Assembly: GCA_964515755.1 (NCBI GenBank) | Contig: CAZEVK010000022.1 | Span: 1 to 27,418 of the forward strand | Origin: JAGVLN01 sp964515755 | GTDB lineage: Bacteria; Pseudomonadota; Alphaproteobacteria; Rickettsiales; JABSSG01 | Direction of reading: 5' to 3' | DNA length: 27,418 bases | In this document: positions 1 to 8,900 of the stretch, one piece after another | How positions within the stretch are numbered: the first letter of the stretch is position 1 | Layout of the letters: every line of letters begins with the position of its first letter | Notes under the pieces: model-generated | Database searches by the model: none | The model's input: the letters and a program-made list of their open reading frames with translations, nothing else | Told to the model about the DNA's origin: nothing | Translations under genes and position numbers: made by a program

Positions 1-388
1 TTATTCCCTTTTTTGGCAAATAGTATAAAATATTGTTAAATCTTCATATTCTTCTAAACTCATTTATTTTTTTATTATTACTCAGATTTTTTTGGGTTTT
101 TATAATTCAAATTCAATTCCTTATTTTCACAAGCGAATTTGTAGACAAGCTTTCTTCATTAAATTAGCAATTCTATTGATGCGCTACCTCTGTGCAAACT
201 AGGTTGCATATGTATTTAAATGTATTACTTATTCGATTTATCTAATGATATTTTCAAATATCTATATTATCAACTATTAGCTTGATATCTAGTATAGATT
301 TCATGTTATAATTGACATAGGATTGAAACAACTTATGTTACTTACTAGTCCTTATATATTTTCCAGGCTTTAGAAAGATAGTAAATCA
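1..388. other. Intergenic region without a recognisable gene
   Basis: Very AT-rich with no convincing long ORF. The only coding trace is a 20-codon minus-strand ORF (63 to 1; begins MSLEEYEDL, ends QKRE) whose stop lies exactly at the window edge. It has no Shine-Dalgarno sequence and no recognised family, so it may be chance. No tRNA-like cloverleaf or clear promoter was found. Confidence 0.4.
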
Positions 389-656
389 ATGAATTTTTTA
401 TATGATCTAACTAATAATAATGAAAGTACGATTCTTACGGTAACTTTAATATATATGTTATTAAATGGACTTAGTGTTTGTTATTTTACCAAAAAACTTC
501 TGGATTCCAGGAAAAAAATTAATTAGGCTTTTGAGTGTTCAATTAATCTTAATTTTAATTATAGCCACATTCACAACTGCTATTATAGTTAGTCAAAAGC
601 AGCTTCAAAGAATTAATGATCAGAGTTACAAGAAGCTAAAGATTCGAGATAAATAA
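389..656 (+). pseudogene. Small two-helix membrane protein, probably frameshifted
   Basis: Two overlapping frames each encode part of a small membrane protein. The first runs from ATG 389 to TAG 524-526 (45 codons) with a hydrophobic stretch followed by a basic patch ending SRKKIN. The second is the 63-codon frame at 465-656, with a hydrophobic helix (LILILIIATF and onward) and a basic C-terminus. They cross at an A-rich run near 512-520, so a one-base indel would join them into a protein of about 85 residues with two transmembrane helices. No family is recognised and there is no good ribosome-binding site. Alternatively only the 465 ORF is expressed, or neither is. Confidence 0.3.
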
Positions 657-693
657 AGGAACACGATAACTTCAGAAATAATAATTAATTATA

Positions 694-717
694 TTATCCT
701 TTTAAAGGATTAATAAT
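694..717. terminator. Inverted repeat between convergent genes, possible bidirectional terminator
   Basis: The sequence ATCCTTTTAAAGGAT forms a near-perfect dyad flanked by AT-rich DNA. It lies between the plus-strand ORF ending at 656 and the minus-strand gene ending at 737, a usual place for a shared terminator. The loop is short and no long T-tract follows, so it is a weak candidate. Confidence 0.3.
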
Positions 718-736
718 ATTGAATCCAAATTAAGGT

Positions 737-1654
737 TTAATCAATCATTTCATTATTATGGTATTGATTTCCGACGATTCCGCTCAATAATGTTAAACCC
801 ATTATAATAGATGGTAGGTTAATAGCAAAAACAGGATCTATTAGTATCTGAAAAGGTAATTCGATCTTCTCTTGGCAATGTTCTGGAACTTGAGGATATA
901 AGTTATTTGAAAATAATTCTGAATCTTGGCTATTATGTTTGCTATACTCCTCTAGCGGATCTGTTACATGGGCAGTTTGATTTTCTAATTGTGCTAATAA
1001 TTCTGCAATTGCTTTTTCATATGCTTTTCTTTCAGGGTTATCTGGTACCGCATCTTCATCATTTGCTATTAATCCTAGTGTTAAGTCAAGGATTACTGGC
1101 TCTTTGCTTGTAAAGTTTAAGGTATTATTAACTGTCTGTGTATTGCAGTTTTGCATATTAACGTTTTGTTCGGAATTATCTAAGTTTTCTTCTGAATCAT
1201 TCATCTCTGTATCATCATGTTGAGCGGATTCTTCTTCAGAAGCTTCTGCAGTTTCTTCTGATTTCTCAGCCTCTACTTGTTTAGTATTACTCACAAGTAC
1301 TATAACTTTGTTTAAATTTTCCTTTTGTACAGCATCTAATTTTTCTTTATACAAAGAATTTAAAGCTTCAACGTCAGCACCATATTCTACTAGCCTAATG
1401 AAAACATTGATAAAATTTTCATTAAGTGCTAAATCTTCAAAAAGCATGTATTCAACAGCTCTCCATAGTGGATCATGCCCTTCTTCATCAACTTCTGTAG
1501 CGCTATATCCTCTTTCTAGGAGTAATTCTGTTAGTATATCATTACCAATTTCCGAGCTATAAAATAAACTCATATCTTTATGCTCAGACACAAATTTTTG
1601 ATATAGCGCTTCTATAATTTTTTTATCTTTAGGTAGTAATTTAATTTTGCTCAT
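737..1654 (-). CDS. Ankyrin-like hypothetical protein with acidic linker and C-terminal hydrophobic segment
   Basis: 305 residues. Residues about 30-110 look like degenerate ankyrin repeats (ILTELLLERGYSATEVDEEG, then HDPLWRAVEYM, and later RLVEYGADVEALNS). Residues about 125-165 are a strongly acidic Glu/Asp/Ser linker. Near the C-terminus a hydrophobic segment (about 276-295, FAINLPSIIMGLTLLSGIVG) could insert in a membrane. Ankyrin proteins are common effector candidates in Rickettsiales, but no catalytic domain or secretion signal is visible here. The start is ATG at 1654; no clear Shine-Dalgarno sequence is seen, as for several neighbours. It stands alone, divergent from the deaminase gene at 1817. 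Host-directed function is inference from the repeat type and the surrounding effectors. Confidence 0.6.
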   Translation of the reverse strand: MSKIKLLPKDKKIIEALYQKFVSEHKDMSLFYSSEIGNDILTELLLERGYSATEVDEEGHDPLWRAVEYMLFEDLALNENFINVFIRLVEYGADVEALNSLYKEKLDAVQKENLNKVIVLVSNTKQVEAEKSEETAEASEEESAQHDDTEMNDSEENLDNSEQNVNMQNCNTQTVNNTLNFTSKEPVILDLTLGLIANDEDAVPDNPERKAYEKAIAELLAQLENQTAHVTDPLEEYSKHNSQDSELFSNNLYPQVPEHCQEKIELPFQILIDPVFAINLPSIIMGLTLLSGIVGNQYHNNEMID

Positions 1655-1816
1655 AATATTAATAATACTTAAATAACATCTTTTAATATCTTACAAAATA
1701 ATAAATAAATGTCAATCCTTAACATAAAAATTTATATGTGCTGTTGCTATTTATTTTTGAGCTAGTTAATATATTTATATAAGCTCTATTTTTAACTAAA
1801 TAACTGATTAAGAAAA

Positions 1817-3070
1817 ATGCCTTTAAATTTAAGTGTAGAAGAAAGCGAGTCTCTAAATCGTAATACAAAAGCTACAGGTAGTACTTTAGAGAAATTGCTA
1901 ATGCATTATAATAAAGATCTTGAAGGGATGAAAACACACGTTGAAATAAATTCAGAAAGGGCACTAGAATATCAATTACGAAGAATTGGAGGGGAAAAAA
2001 GTTTATTAATATTAAATGTTAATGCTCTTGATAAAAATTTTACTGGAGAAACTAATCATTATGTAGGCTTGGTCATAGAGCCTACAATTCCAGCTAGTGT
2101 ACAGTATATTGATCCGCTTGGAGAAAGAATTAGCCCTGTCATAAAAGATTTTATAAATGACACCATAGTAGGAAGTGCTGATATTACAGAATATACTAGC
2201 GGGTTGCAATATGCTGCAGGAGAAAGAAATAGTAGATTAATGCTAGTTTACTTAATGACCAAAGCAGCTCATAGTCAAGAACTACCTGTTTTACCTGATG
2301 TAGAAGATAAAGTTAAAGAATCTAAGGCTATAGGACGTAGATTAAGAAGAAAATATAAGAGTGACAATGGTAAAGAGATAGGTGCTTCAACTGATCTTGT
2401 AAATCTTAAATTAGATGATTTAGCTTCATCACGTAATGATTTTGCGATAGCTAGCGTTGCAGAAAAGGAATTTGCGAGTGTAGATACAAGTTCTTCTGCA
2501 GCTGTAAAAGGAGAATGGATACTGCGTGATGACGATGATTCTCAGAAAGTGATACTTAGAGAAAGCTACAATCCTGATATGGTTTCAAGGAGGTTAGATT
2601 CTATTGCTCGTTTAATTACTGGTGGTGACATTTGTGCAGCTGTGGCTTTTGATGGACAAAATATATTATATTCAAACAATTCAGGGAAAGAAAACGCTAT
2701 TAGTAAAAGAGTATTTAGGCTTTTATCAGATGTTGCAAAAGGAGAGATGACAATTGAGAGCATTGAGCGTAATAAAGAGCTTAATAGACAAATGGAATTA
2801 ATAGCAGAAACTGGTGCAATCCAAATGGCTGAAAGTAAAAGAAGCAGAAAGGGTGGGCCAAGTAAAGATGCATTAATAAGTCAATATAAGCCTAGATTGT
2901 TAAGAGATCTAAAGAAAGTAATTGGTTCATTAACAGTAGATTCATCCGAAAAATTTCCAGAAGAACTTGTACAAGCTTTTAGGAATCCCAAAAGATTTGA
3001 GTTTGTATCTGGGCGTAGCGAAGCAAATCCAGGTGTAGTTCATGCAGAGATGGCAATCTTGATAGAGTAG
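1817..3070 (+). pseudogene. N-terminal part of frameshifted deaminase-family effector (OTT_1508-like), contains the HAE motif
   Basis: 417 codons ending just after a HAEM motif (H409-A-E411). In deaminase-fold toxins and effectors this supplies a zinc ligand and the catalytic glutamate. The matching CxxC motif is in another frame immediately downstream (3070-3651), so this is the first part of one gene. Reading that frame backwards across the junction gives NLDRVVSKDG, which extends the downstream protein past its apparent start and supports a one-base indel near 3055-3068. The N-terminal 150 residues look like a CE-clan (Ulp1-like) cysteine peptidase: NHYVGLVIE with H81, QYIDPLG with D99, then Q131. 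A Cys-Gly pair expected near residue 138 is instead Asn-Ser, so that domain would be inactive if the match is right. The OTT_1508-like assignment rests on HAE plus the downstream IGLTMLCCKDC pattern. Confidence 0.6.
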
Positions 3071-3651
3071 TGAGTAAAGATGGCATAGAAGTTTACGACC
3101 GAGATGTAGTTGCTGGGCGTAAACCTTTTTATATAGGTCTAACAATGCTTTGTTGTAAAGATTGTCGCAATGCTGTAGTAGCGTATAATGAAGTAAGTGC
3201 AGAAGAAAGTAAGATTAGCATAGCTGATGATAGCTTATTTCAAGCTGTTGGCGTAAGAGGGCAACATTTACAACAATATAATAATTGGACGCCTCCTGAT
3301 TTTTTCGAACGACGTCCTGCTGTAGCAGGAAAATATCAAGAAATTAAAAAAAGAGGGCAAAAATATAATCCTGGTGGTGGCAAAGTATTAGCAGATGATT
3401 CTAATTCTGAGCCTGAGATTGATGACGTAAAAAGTCGCAAGTTAGCAAAAACATCAGCCATTGCTACGTCACCAGTACTAAAAGCTAGTTCAGCAAGTAG
3501 ATTGCCTACTGCTTCCCATGCAGTGAACTCCGAAAGGTTTAGCGTTGATGCTGGATCTTATGTAGATCCTAGGGATATTGGTAGATTCTCTCCAACTACA
3601 TCAGCAGATGTGGGACAGCAAGGTAAAAAAAGAAAAATAGAAAAAATATAA
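3070..3651 (+). pseudogene. C-terminal part of the frameshifted deaminase, contains the CxxC motif
   Basis: 193 codons from a GTG that overlaps the upstream stop by one base. Residues 20-32 read FYIGLTMLCCKDC, the second zinc motif of the deaminase fold (C29-x-x-C32). It resembles the OTT_1508-like deaminase family first described from Orientia. The HAE half is in the preceding frame, so neither piece alone could form the zinc site. After the deaminase core (ending near residue 85, around the NWTPPDFF region) the protein turns into a low-complexity Ser/Ala/Lys-rich tail of about 100 residues ending in a basic GKKRKIEKI, which could be a nuclear-localisation-like or secretion tail. Most likely a decayed gene; independent translation of this half is unlikely to be active. 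Confidence 0.6.
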
Positions 3652-3858
3652 TAGTTTTATTATTAGTTATTATTTTACTGCTTATTTTTAATTATGTATT
3701 ACTTACTCTTTCAATAAAACTAACTTCTGTAAATAAATTATGCTAAGAATATTAATTTAATTAGCTATCAATGTGATTAATCACTACAATTAAGATTTCT
3801 ATGCAAGAAGACTTAACAGAAGGCTAAATTACAAATATAAGTTAGATGCGGGCAAAAA

Positions 3859-3890
3859 AGCTCAAAATTACTTATGTACTAACTTGAGCT
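3859..3890. terminator. Inverted repeat in intergenic repeat A
   Basis: AGCTCAA at 3859-3865 pairs with TTGAGCT at 3884-3890 around an 18-base loop. The equivalent position in copy B keeps a pairing (AGCTCAAA with TTTAAGCT, one mismatch) despite an 11-base deletion in the loop, which suggests the stem is the conserved part. It lacks a classical T-tract. Confidence 0.35.
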
Positions 3891-3934
3891 AAAATTCAGA
3901 GAATCTTGATTACAGGCAATATTTTCGTGCAATA

Positions 3935-3953
3935 AATTGATCAAAGATCAATT
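3935..3953. terminator. Perfect 8-bp hairpin between convergent genes
   Basis: AATTGATC, loop AAA, GATCAATT: a perfect 8-bp stem with a 3-base loop, at the 3' side of the minus-strand gene 4070-4270. Copy B has a degenerate version. It may terminate transcription or simply be the palindromic end of the repeat. Confidence 0.35.
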
Positions 3954-4069
3954 ACATTATTAAAACATGTTAGGCTATAAATTTACAATTTAGCAAATTA
4001 CAAAACTTAATAAGAAAATTATAAACATTCTTTCCACATACTGCATGGTTAAACAAGGCAATAAATATA

Positions 4070-4270
4070 TTACGATTCTGTAGTGTAATATATTTCTCCT
4101 AGGATAGTAGTATTGACATCGCTGTTTGTAATGTTTTGCTGAGCATTGTGGTTAAAGGGGAGATTATTGCTTTCTATACCTGCAACAATGGTGCCAATGA
4201 TAATAGCAGGAACTGAACTAATAGCGCTTGCCATAGCAAAACAAATACCAATTTTAGCATAAGTAATCAC
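4070..4270 (-). CDS. Small membrane protein, second half of a split gene
   Basis: 66 codons from a GTG that overlaps the upstream TGA as GTGA. It contains one hydrophobic segment of about 25 residues (ICFAMASAISSVPAIIIGTI) and a polar Asn/Thr-rich tail. Its predecessor (4267-4674) ends in the middle of hydrophobic sequence, AEIFVLMTIL. The two are most simply one three-helix membrane protein broken by a one-base frameshift near 4262-4270, though a translationally coupled pair is possible. No family is recognised. Confidence 0.4.
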   Translation of the reverse strand: MITYAKIGICFAMASAISSVPAIIIGTIVAGIESNNLPFNHNAQQNITNSDVNTTILGEIYYTTES

Positions 4271-4674
4271 AGTATTGTCATGAGGACAAATATTTCTGCT
4301 TCGGGAAACATTATTCCGGTTGGTAAATTCTCTACAGGAATATACTGGAATCGAGGTATACTGCTTAACATCATTATGCTTCCCACAATGGGAGCTATAG
4401 AAACTGCTGCAATGACACTGTCTTGGAAGTTTTCTTCTATTGTTTCTGGTATTTTGAAAGGATCCTTACCTGTTATGTAATATTCCGCTACAATAATTGC
4501 ACCAGCAGAAACCGTACCTAAGGCTGCTCCTTTAAAAAAACCATATATAGATACACCACAATAGATACCAATCTTATGAGGAAGAGCATTGCTGTTATGA
4601 TATTGCATTTCAGGAAATCTATTTATATTAGTAATTTGTAGAGAGTTAATGTGAGTAAATCTGTATAAACTCAT
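4267..4674 (-). CDS. Small hydrophobic protein, first half of a split gene
   Basis: 135 residues from ATG 4674 (MSLYRFTH); a GTG 30 bases further upstream could also open the frame, and neither start has a Shine-Dalgarno sequence. Two hydrophobic segments are visible: one glycine/alanine-rich (GFFKGAALGTVSAGAIIVAE) and one reading SVIAAVSIAPIVGSIMMLSS. The Gly/Ala-rich helix pattern is typical of small pore-like or inner-membrane hypothetical proteins of intracellular bacteria, but no function can be assigned. The frame runs into the GTGA overlap with the next ORF, see the entry at 4070. The upstream region to the phospholipase gene (4705-5030) has no gene. Confidence 0.45.
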   Translation of the reverse strand: MSLYRFTHINSLQITNINRFPEMQYHNSNALPHKIGIYCGVSIYGFFKGAALGTVSAGAIIVAEYYITGKDPFKIPETIEENFQDSVIAAVSIAPIVGSIMMLSSIPRFQYIPVENLPTGIMFPEAEIFVLMTIL

Positions 4675-4704
4675 TGTGTAATAAGACAAGACCAGACATT
4701 GCAC

Positions 4705-5030
4705 TTTCTAGGGGAGTGTATAGATAATATTTATAAAACATTGCTCAAAATATATAAATGATAAATAAAATTTGGGTAGCTATTTTTAGCTTTTTATATC
4801 TGAAAACTACAATAACTTAAAGATAAATTTATTCTATTATACATCAGTTAGACTAAAAATGTAACTTATCAATAGGAATTATATTAACTACAGTTCAATT
4901 ACCATTTTTATGAGACTTATTGAAAAATATTAATAAAATGAATTGGACCAAAGTAATTGAATTTTATTTCTTGACGAGTTGTTTTTCATCACAATTATAA
5001 ATGCATCAGGAAAATTCAACTGATCCAGAA
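4705..5030. other. Gene-free AT-rich spacer with one weak hairpin
   Basis: No ORF of note. At 4778-4795 a small hairpin, AGCTA-TTTT-TAGCT followed by TTTT, resembles a weak intrinsic terminator on the plus strand, although no plus-strand gene ends nearby. Otherwise nothing recognisable. Confidence 0.35.
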
Positions 5031-5618
5031 TTAATTTGCATCTTTCCTGTATTGCCAATTTTGAAAATAGCTTTGAGCTATATTTTGATCGTCAATGATT
5101 AAGACATTTTCGGCATTTCTAGTATCTGCAGAAACTGTAAAGTTAAAACTTCCAGTAATTGTAATGATATTATCGATAATTATAACTTTATTATGAGCAA
5201 TGCCAGGTACCCTATCAACTGTAAGCTCAATTCCAGCTGCTGCTAATTCTTTCATTTTAGAGTATTTTTGTGTCAAGTTACTACGATCAAGTAGTATTTT
5301 TACATCAACTCCTCTTTGCTTGGCTTTAATTAAAGCTTCTATTATTTTAGGATGAGTAAGTCCATATGCTTGCATATAAATTGTGTTTTTAGCCTGGTTT
5401 ATTTGCTCTACAACCATTTGGCCACAATTTGCACGTGGTGGGGTAAAGCAAAGTCTGATATTAGAACTATTTAACTCAATTTGAGTAACTTTACTTACTA
5501 CTTCACTGTTAATAGAATCTGTAAGCTTATCAATTGCCAACTGAAGATCACTATGATAAGTAGTGCCTATTGCTATACCTAATATTAATATGATTAGTGC
5601 TTGACCAAATTTATTCAT
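5031..5618 (-). CDS. pld: Secreted phospholipase D-family protein (single HKD motif)
   Basis: 195 residues. An N-terminal hydrophobic signal or anchor (residues 7-19, ALIILILGIAIGT) precedes one PLD domain. The HKD signature is complete: H142-x-K144-(x4)-D149 within AHNKVIIID, followed by the downstream GSFNFT motif at 156-161. The single motif and the length near 200 match the Nuc-like/Rickettsia Pld group, which works as a dimer. In Rickettsia, Pld is a secreted enzyme implicated in escape from the phagosome; the same role here is inference. The family also includes nucleases, so the substrate is open. ATG 5618 has an AGGA Shine-Dalgarno sequence about 9 bases upstream, and a plausible promoter lies at 5686-5713. 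It is transcribed alone, divergent from the giant toxin gene. Confidence 0.85.
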   Translation of the reverse strand: MNKFGQALIILILGIAIGTTYHSDLQLAIDKLTDSINSEVVSKVTQIELNSSNIRLCFTPPRANCGQMVVEQINQAKNTIYMQAYGLTHPKIIEALIKAKQRGVDVKILLDRSNLTQKYSKMKELAAAGIELTVDRVPGIAHNKVIIIDNIITITGSFNFTVSADTRNAENVLIIDDQNIAQSYFQNWQYRKDAN

Positions 5619-5685
5619 TTTATATTCCTAGCTATATAATTAAAACTTCACTTGAATATTGTTTATAGTACTTAGACTTGCTTTA

Positions 5686-5713
5686 GTAATAATATCTCAC
5701 TGCCTTTTGTCAA
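5686..5713 (-). promoter_or_regulatory. Probable sigma-70 promoter of pld
   Basis: On the minus strand, a perfect -35 TTGACA (5713-5708) is followed after 16 bases by TATTAC (5691-5686), about 70 bases upstream of the pld start codon. Confidence 0.45.
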
Positions 5714-5907
5714 GGACCATGTAATTGATAATATTAGCTCTAATTTCTATATTTTCTGTAGCCGTTGTTAAAGCCATAATTATATTATTTAAAATTAATA
5801 GTTGACATATTAAATTCATACTGATAGATAAATAACAATCTTGTAATAAAGATTAATATTTAAATTATTATTAATAAATCAAAAAATAAATAATTAGGGC
5901 ATTAAGT

Positions 5908-5958
5908 GAAGTAACTTTACTTCGATCACATGCTGGATTTAAGGCATTTTTTAAATGC
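5908..5958. promoter_or_regulatory. Two small inverted repeats upstream of the giant toxin gene
   Basis: GAAGTAA-CT-TTACTTC at 5908-5923 (perfect 7-bp stem) and GCATTT-TTT-AAATGC at about 5943-5958 (perfect 6-bp stem) lie 40-90 bases before the ATG at 5999. The first could be a dyad operator. Neither is followed by a T-tract. The rest of 5619-5907 holds only the pld promoter on the other strand. Confidence 0.35.
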
Positions 5959-5998
5959 AATAAAGCTAGTAATTTAATTTATTTATGGTCTTATCTAT

Positions 5999-8900
5999 AT
6001 GTTTTTAGACGCTTGGTCAATATACAGCAGTTGTGGGCTTTTAGAATTAGAAGATTCTGGTAAGCAAGATTTTACTGTGACTGAAAGTCAATATAATGAT
6101 TTAATTCGTGATAAAGATGGTGTTTTAACTCAGTTTGAAATTTCTCCTTATGCACCTGTTGAAGATTCAAGTTATATAATTAATGAGAATAGAATATTAG
6201 TTGGTAAAGATGGACTAGCTATTATTAATAACTCACCAGCAACAAAAATAATATTTCAGTCTAAGTCTGAAGATAGCATTATTTTACTTGGTGATGTAAG
6301 TGTCTATAACCATGTAGCAGAACTAATATTTATAGGTCCAAGTATTTATTGCAATGGCTGTAAATTTCCTGGTATAGATAAGGTAGTATTTTCAACTACG
6401 CCTACTGCTTTATATTCATTGGGAATAGTACCGGAGAATAATCAGACTTTCTATGTTAGTGAATATAGAAGCGATAGTAATATTTATATTGGCTCTAATG
6501 GGTTGCTATCGAGTAGTATAAGCTTATATTTATTTTCTGACATTATAAAAGCATTTGGAGTAGTTAAGGTTGATAGTATAATTCTTCAAGCTGATACTAA
6601 TGTAAATTTTGACAAAAAAGTTTGGTCAAATAGCTTACAAGCAATAGTAAAAAATAATCTATTTTTTAAAGAATTATATATAGGCGGTGATGTTTCTGTT
6701 ACCGCATCTAAATGGGAAATATCTTATAAATTCTCAATAAGTGGGGATTGCTATTTTAAAGGAAAAGATTATTTAATTCCAAATACACAAGGAAGTTACT
6801 ATGTAGGAGGTAATTTAGACCTTGTTTTGATTCAAGATCGATATCAGTTAGATAAAGTTACTGCAAAAGGCAATATTACAGTTACAAGTGACTATGCAAT
6901 AAATATAAGCACTTTATTATCTTCACAATCAATAAAAATACAAAGCAAAACCTCTATTTCAATACTTATTAATTTAAAAGCAAACTTAGCGATAAAACTG
7001 ATAAGTGATAATGATATTATAATAAATGGTTTGGTAGAAAGTTCAGGAATTATTGAATTAAATAGTTCTAATCTACAGCTGCATGGTAAAATTAATGCAG
7101 GCAAATTAGTAAAAATTATAGCCAAAGATAATATTAATCTTGATAAAAGTGGTGCTCATTTATTTTCACAAGGTGATTTATTAATTGCTAATTTAGATAG
7201 CGGACCAATAGCATCAGTTTATATTCTTGCTTCCAAAATTGAAATTATCGGTAATGCCATAATTAAAACTAATTATTTGCGTCTTAGTCGGGATGGTAGC
7301 TATAAAGTAATTAATCAAGATATTAGTCAAGCAAGCCAAGGAGCCTATCATGGTAGTTGGAAATGGGGAATAAGTATGACTTGTTATCAAGAAATTTTAA
7401 CCGGTAATTTAGGAACAGAAGCTAAATTAATAGTTGGAGGAGATTTAACTTTTGAAGGTAGAAAAATAGATAATGAATTAAGTAAAATCGCTGTAGCAGG
7501 TAAGAAAAATTTTATAAATAAAGAGCCAGAGATCTACAATAAAATGATTGATCTTAGAACAATTGGAAATTTTAAGTGTAACTGGGCTGAGGAAAAATAT
7601 TATTCATGGTGTGTAGGTGAATCTAGAAATAGATTAGCAAATTATTGTGGCTTAAATACGAATGGTCAAACTAACGGACCTCTAATTCAGTCCTATAAGA
7701 CTATTAATTCAGTTACTAATTTTAAATACAACAATGCTTTAAGTGAAATAAAGCAAATTAGCATTGAAGCAGTAGAGATTAATAGTATAGAGATTGAAGT
7801 TACTGAGCAAAATCATAAACAAAATAATTTTATAGATCAAAATTTAGTTACTAGCGTTACTAAGTATAAAACTCATGTAAATGATAATCTTTTTCCAGAG
7901 GTTAGGAGTAATGAAGGTATAGCCGCATCCTTATTTCTTAAAAATGGTATATGTAAGTTACGAATTAAAAATGATACAAATACAACTGCTCTTCATATAG
8001 CTCGCCTAGAGAATCAAGATATTAATAGACTAAAAGAAACTCTATTAGCACGAGATGAATATGGTATTTCACCTCTACATTGGGCGATTGATGATGATGT
8101 AGAAAGAGTTCAATACTTGCTAAACGTTGGGAATAAATTACTCTATGAAATGCTATCAGATAAAGAAGGAAGTGATCAAAACACACCTTTACATGCGGCT
8201 ATATTTAGATCGACTCAGATACAGCAAATTATATACTTAAAAATATTAAGCGAACATAGATTACTACCTTTACTTGCTATAGATAATCGTTATCAATTTA
8301 GTCCATTAAACAATTTAGTACTTTTGCCAGAAATTGAATTTTGGCAATTAATAGAACAAGCAAGAAAATTTGATACTCTCAATGCGTTACTTGCTTTAAG
8401 AGATGAACAGGAACGTAATATTCTGGATCTAGCTCACTATGAAGAGAAGATAGAGATGGTTAGGATTATCTCTAGTTTGATGAATGGTGAGAAAGCTGAA
8501 GAAGAATTATGGCATGAAATAAGGTCATCAAATCAAAATATTGATGAGTTAACTATCAATAAGATTAAGGGAGTAATCAAAGATATTTCAACTATAGAGG
8601 AACAGCAGCAAATTGCTAACTGGAAGGAAAGCGATATTTTAAACTTCCGAATTGAGAAAGAAGAAGTAGAAGCAAAGCTTGCTGAAATTTTAGCAGTAAT
8701 TAAAAGAGCAGCTTTTTTAAGTTATGGTTTTTACCTACGAACTATTCAAATTATCTCTACTTTATTACTTTACTATGCTCCGAATGGTAGACTTGCAGAA
8801 ATTGCAACTGGCGAGGGTAAATCTATTATCATTGCAAGCTTTGCGGTGATTAAAGTACTTGAAGGGAAAAAAATCGATATTCTTACTAGTTCTCCAGTAC

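Larger units (their letters stand above)
3784..3966. repeat. Intergenic repeat, copy A
   Basis: About 180 bp that align with 15508-15674. Shared blocks include CTA(C/A)AATTAAGATTT, GCTAAATTACAAAT (GACTAAATTACAAAT in copy B), GCAAAAAAGCTCAAAATT, AGCTAAAATTCAGAG and ATCAAAGA(T/A)CAATTACATTA. Copy B lacks about 11 bases in the middle. Both copies lie between convergent genes, immediately downstream of a plus-strand gene and a minus-strand gene. This copy contains two perfect inverted repeats (see separate entries). It could be a small mobile or palindromic repeat or a duplicated terminator region; no ORF is present. Confidence 0.7.

Noticed and set aside
5999..6300. Two-partner secretion (TPS) domain at the N-terminus of the giant protein
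   Set aside because: No signal peptide and no TPS motifs such as NPNG-like sequence were seen, so the FHA resemblance is limited to repetitive beta-strands.
6892..7125. Minus-strand ORF inside the giant gene
   Set aside because: Shadow frame of the beta-helix-coding region; low-complexity hydrophobic translation without start signals. The same applies to the ORFs at 907, 1308, 2012, 2566, 2942, 4280, 13551, 17001, 17089 and 18654.
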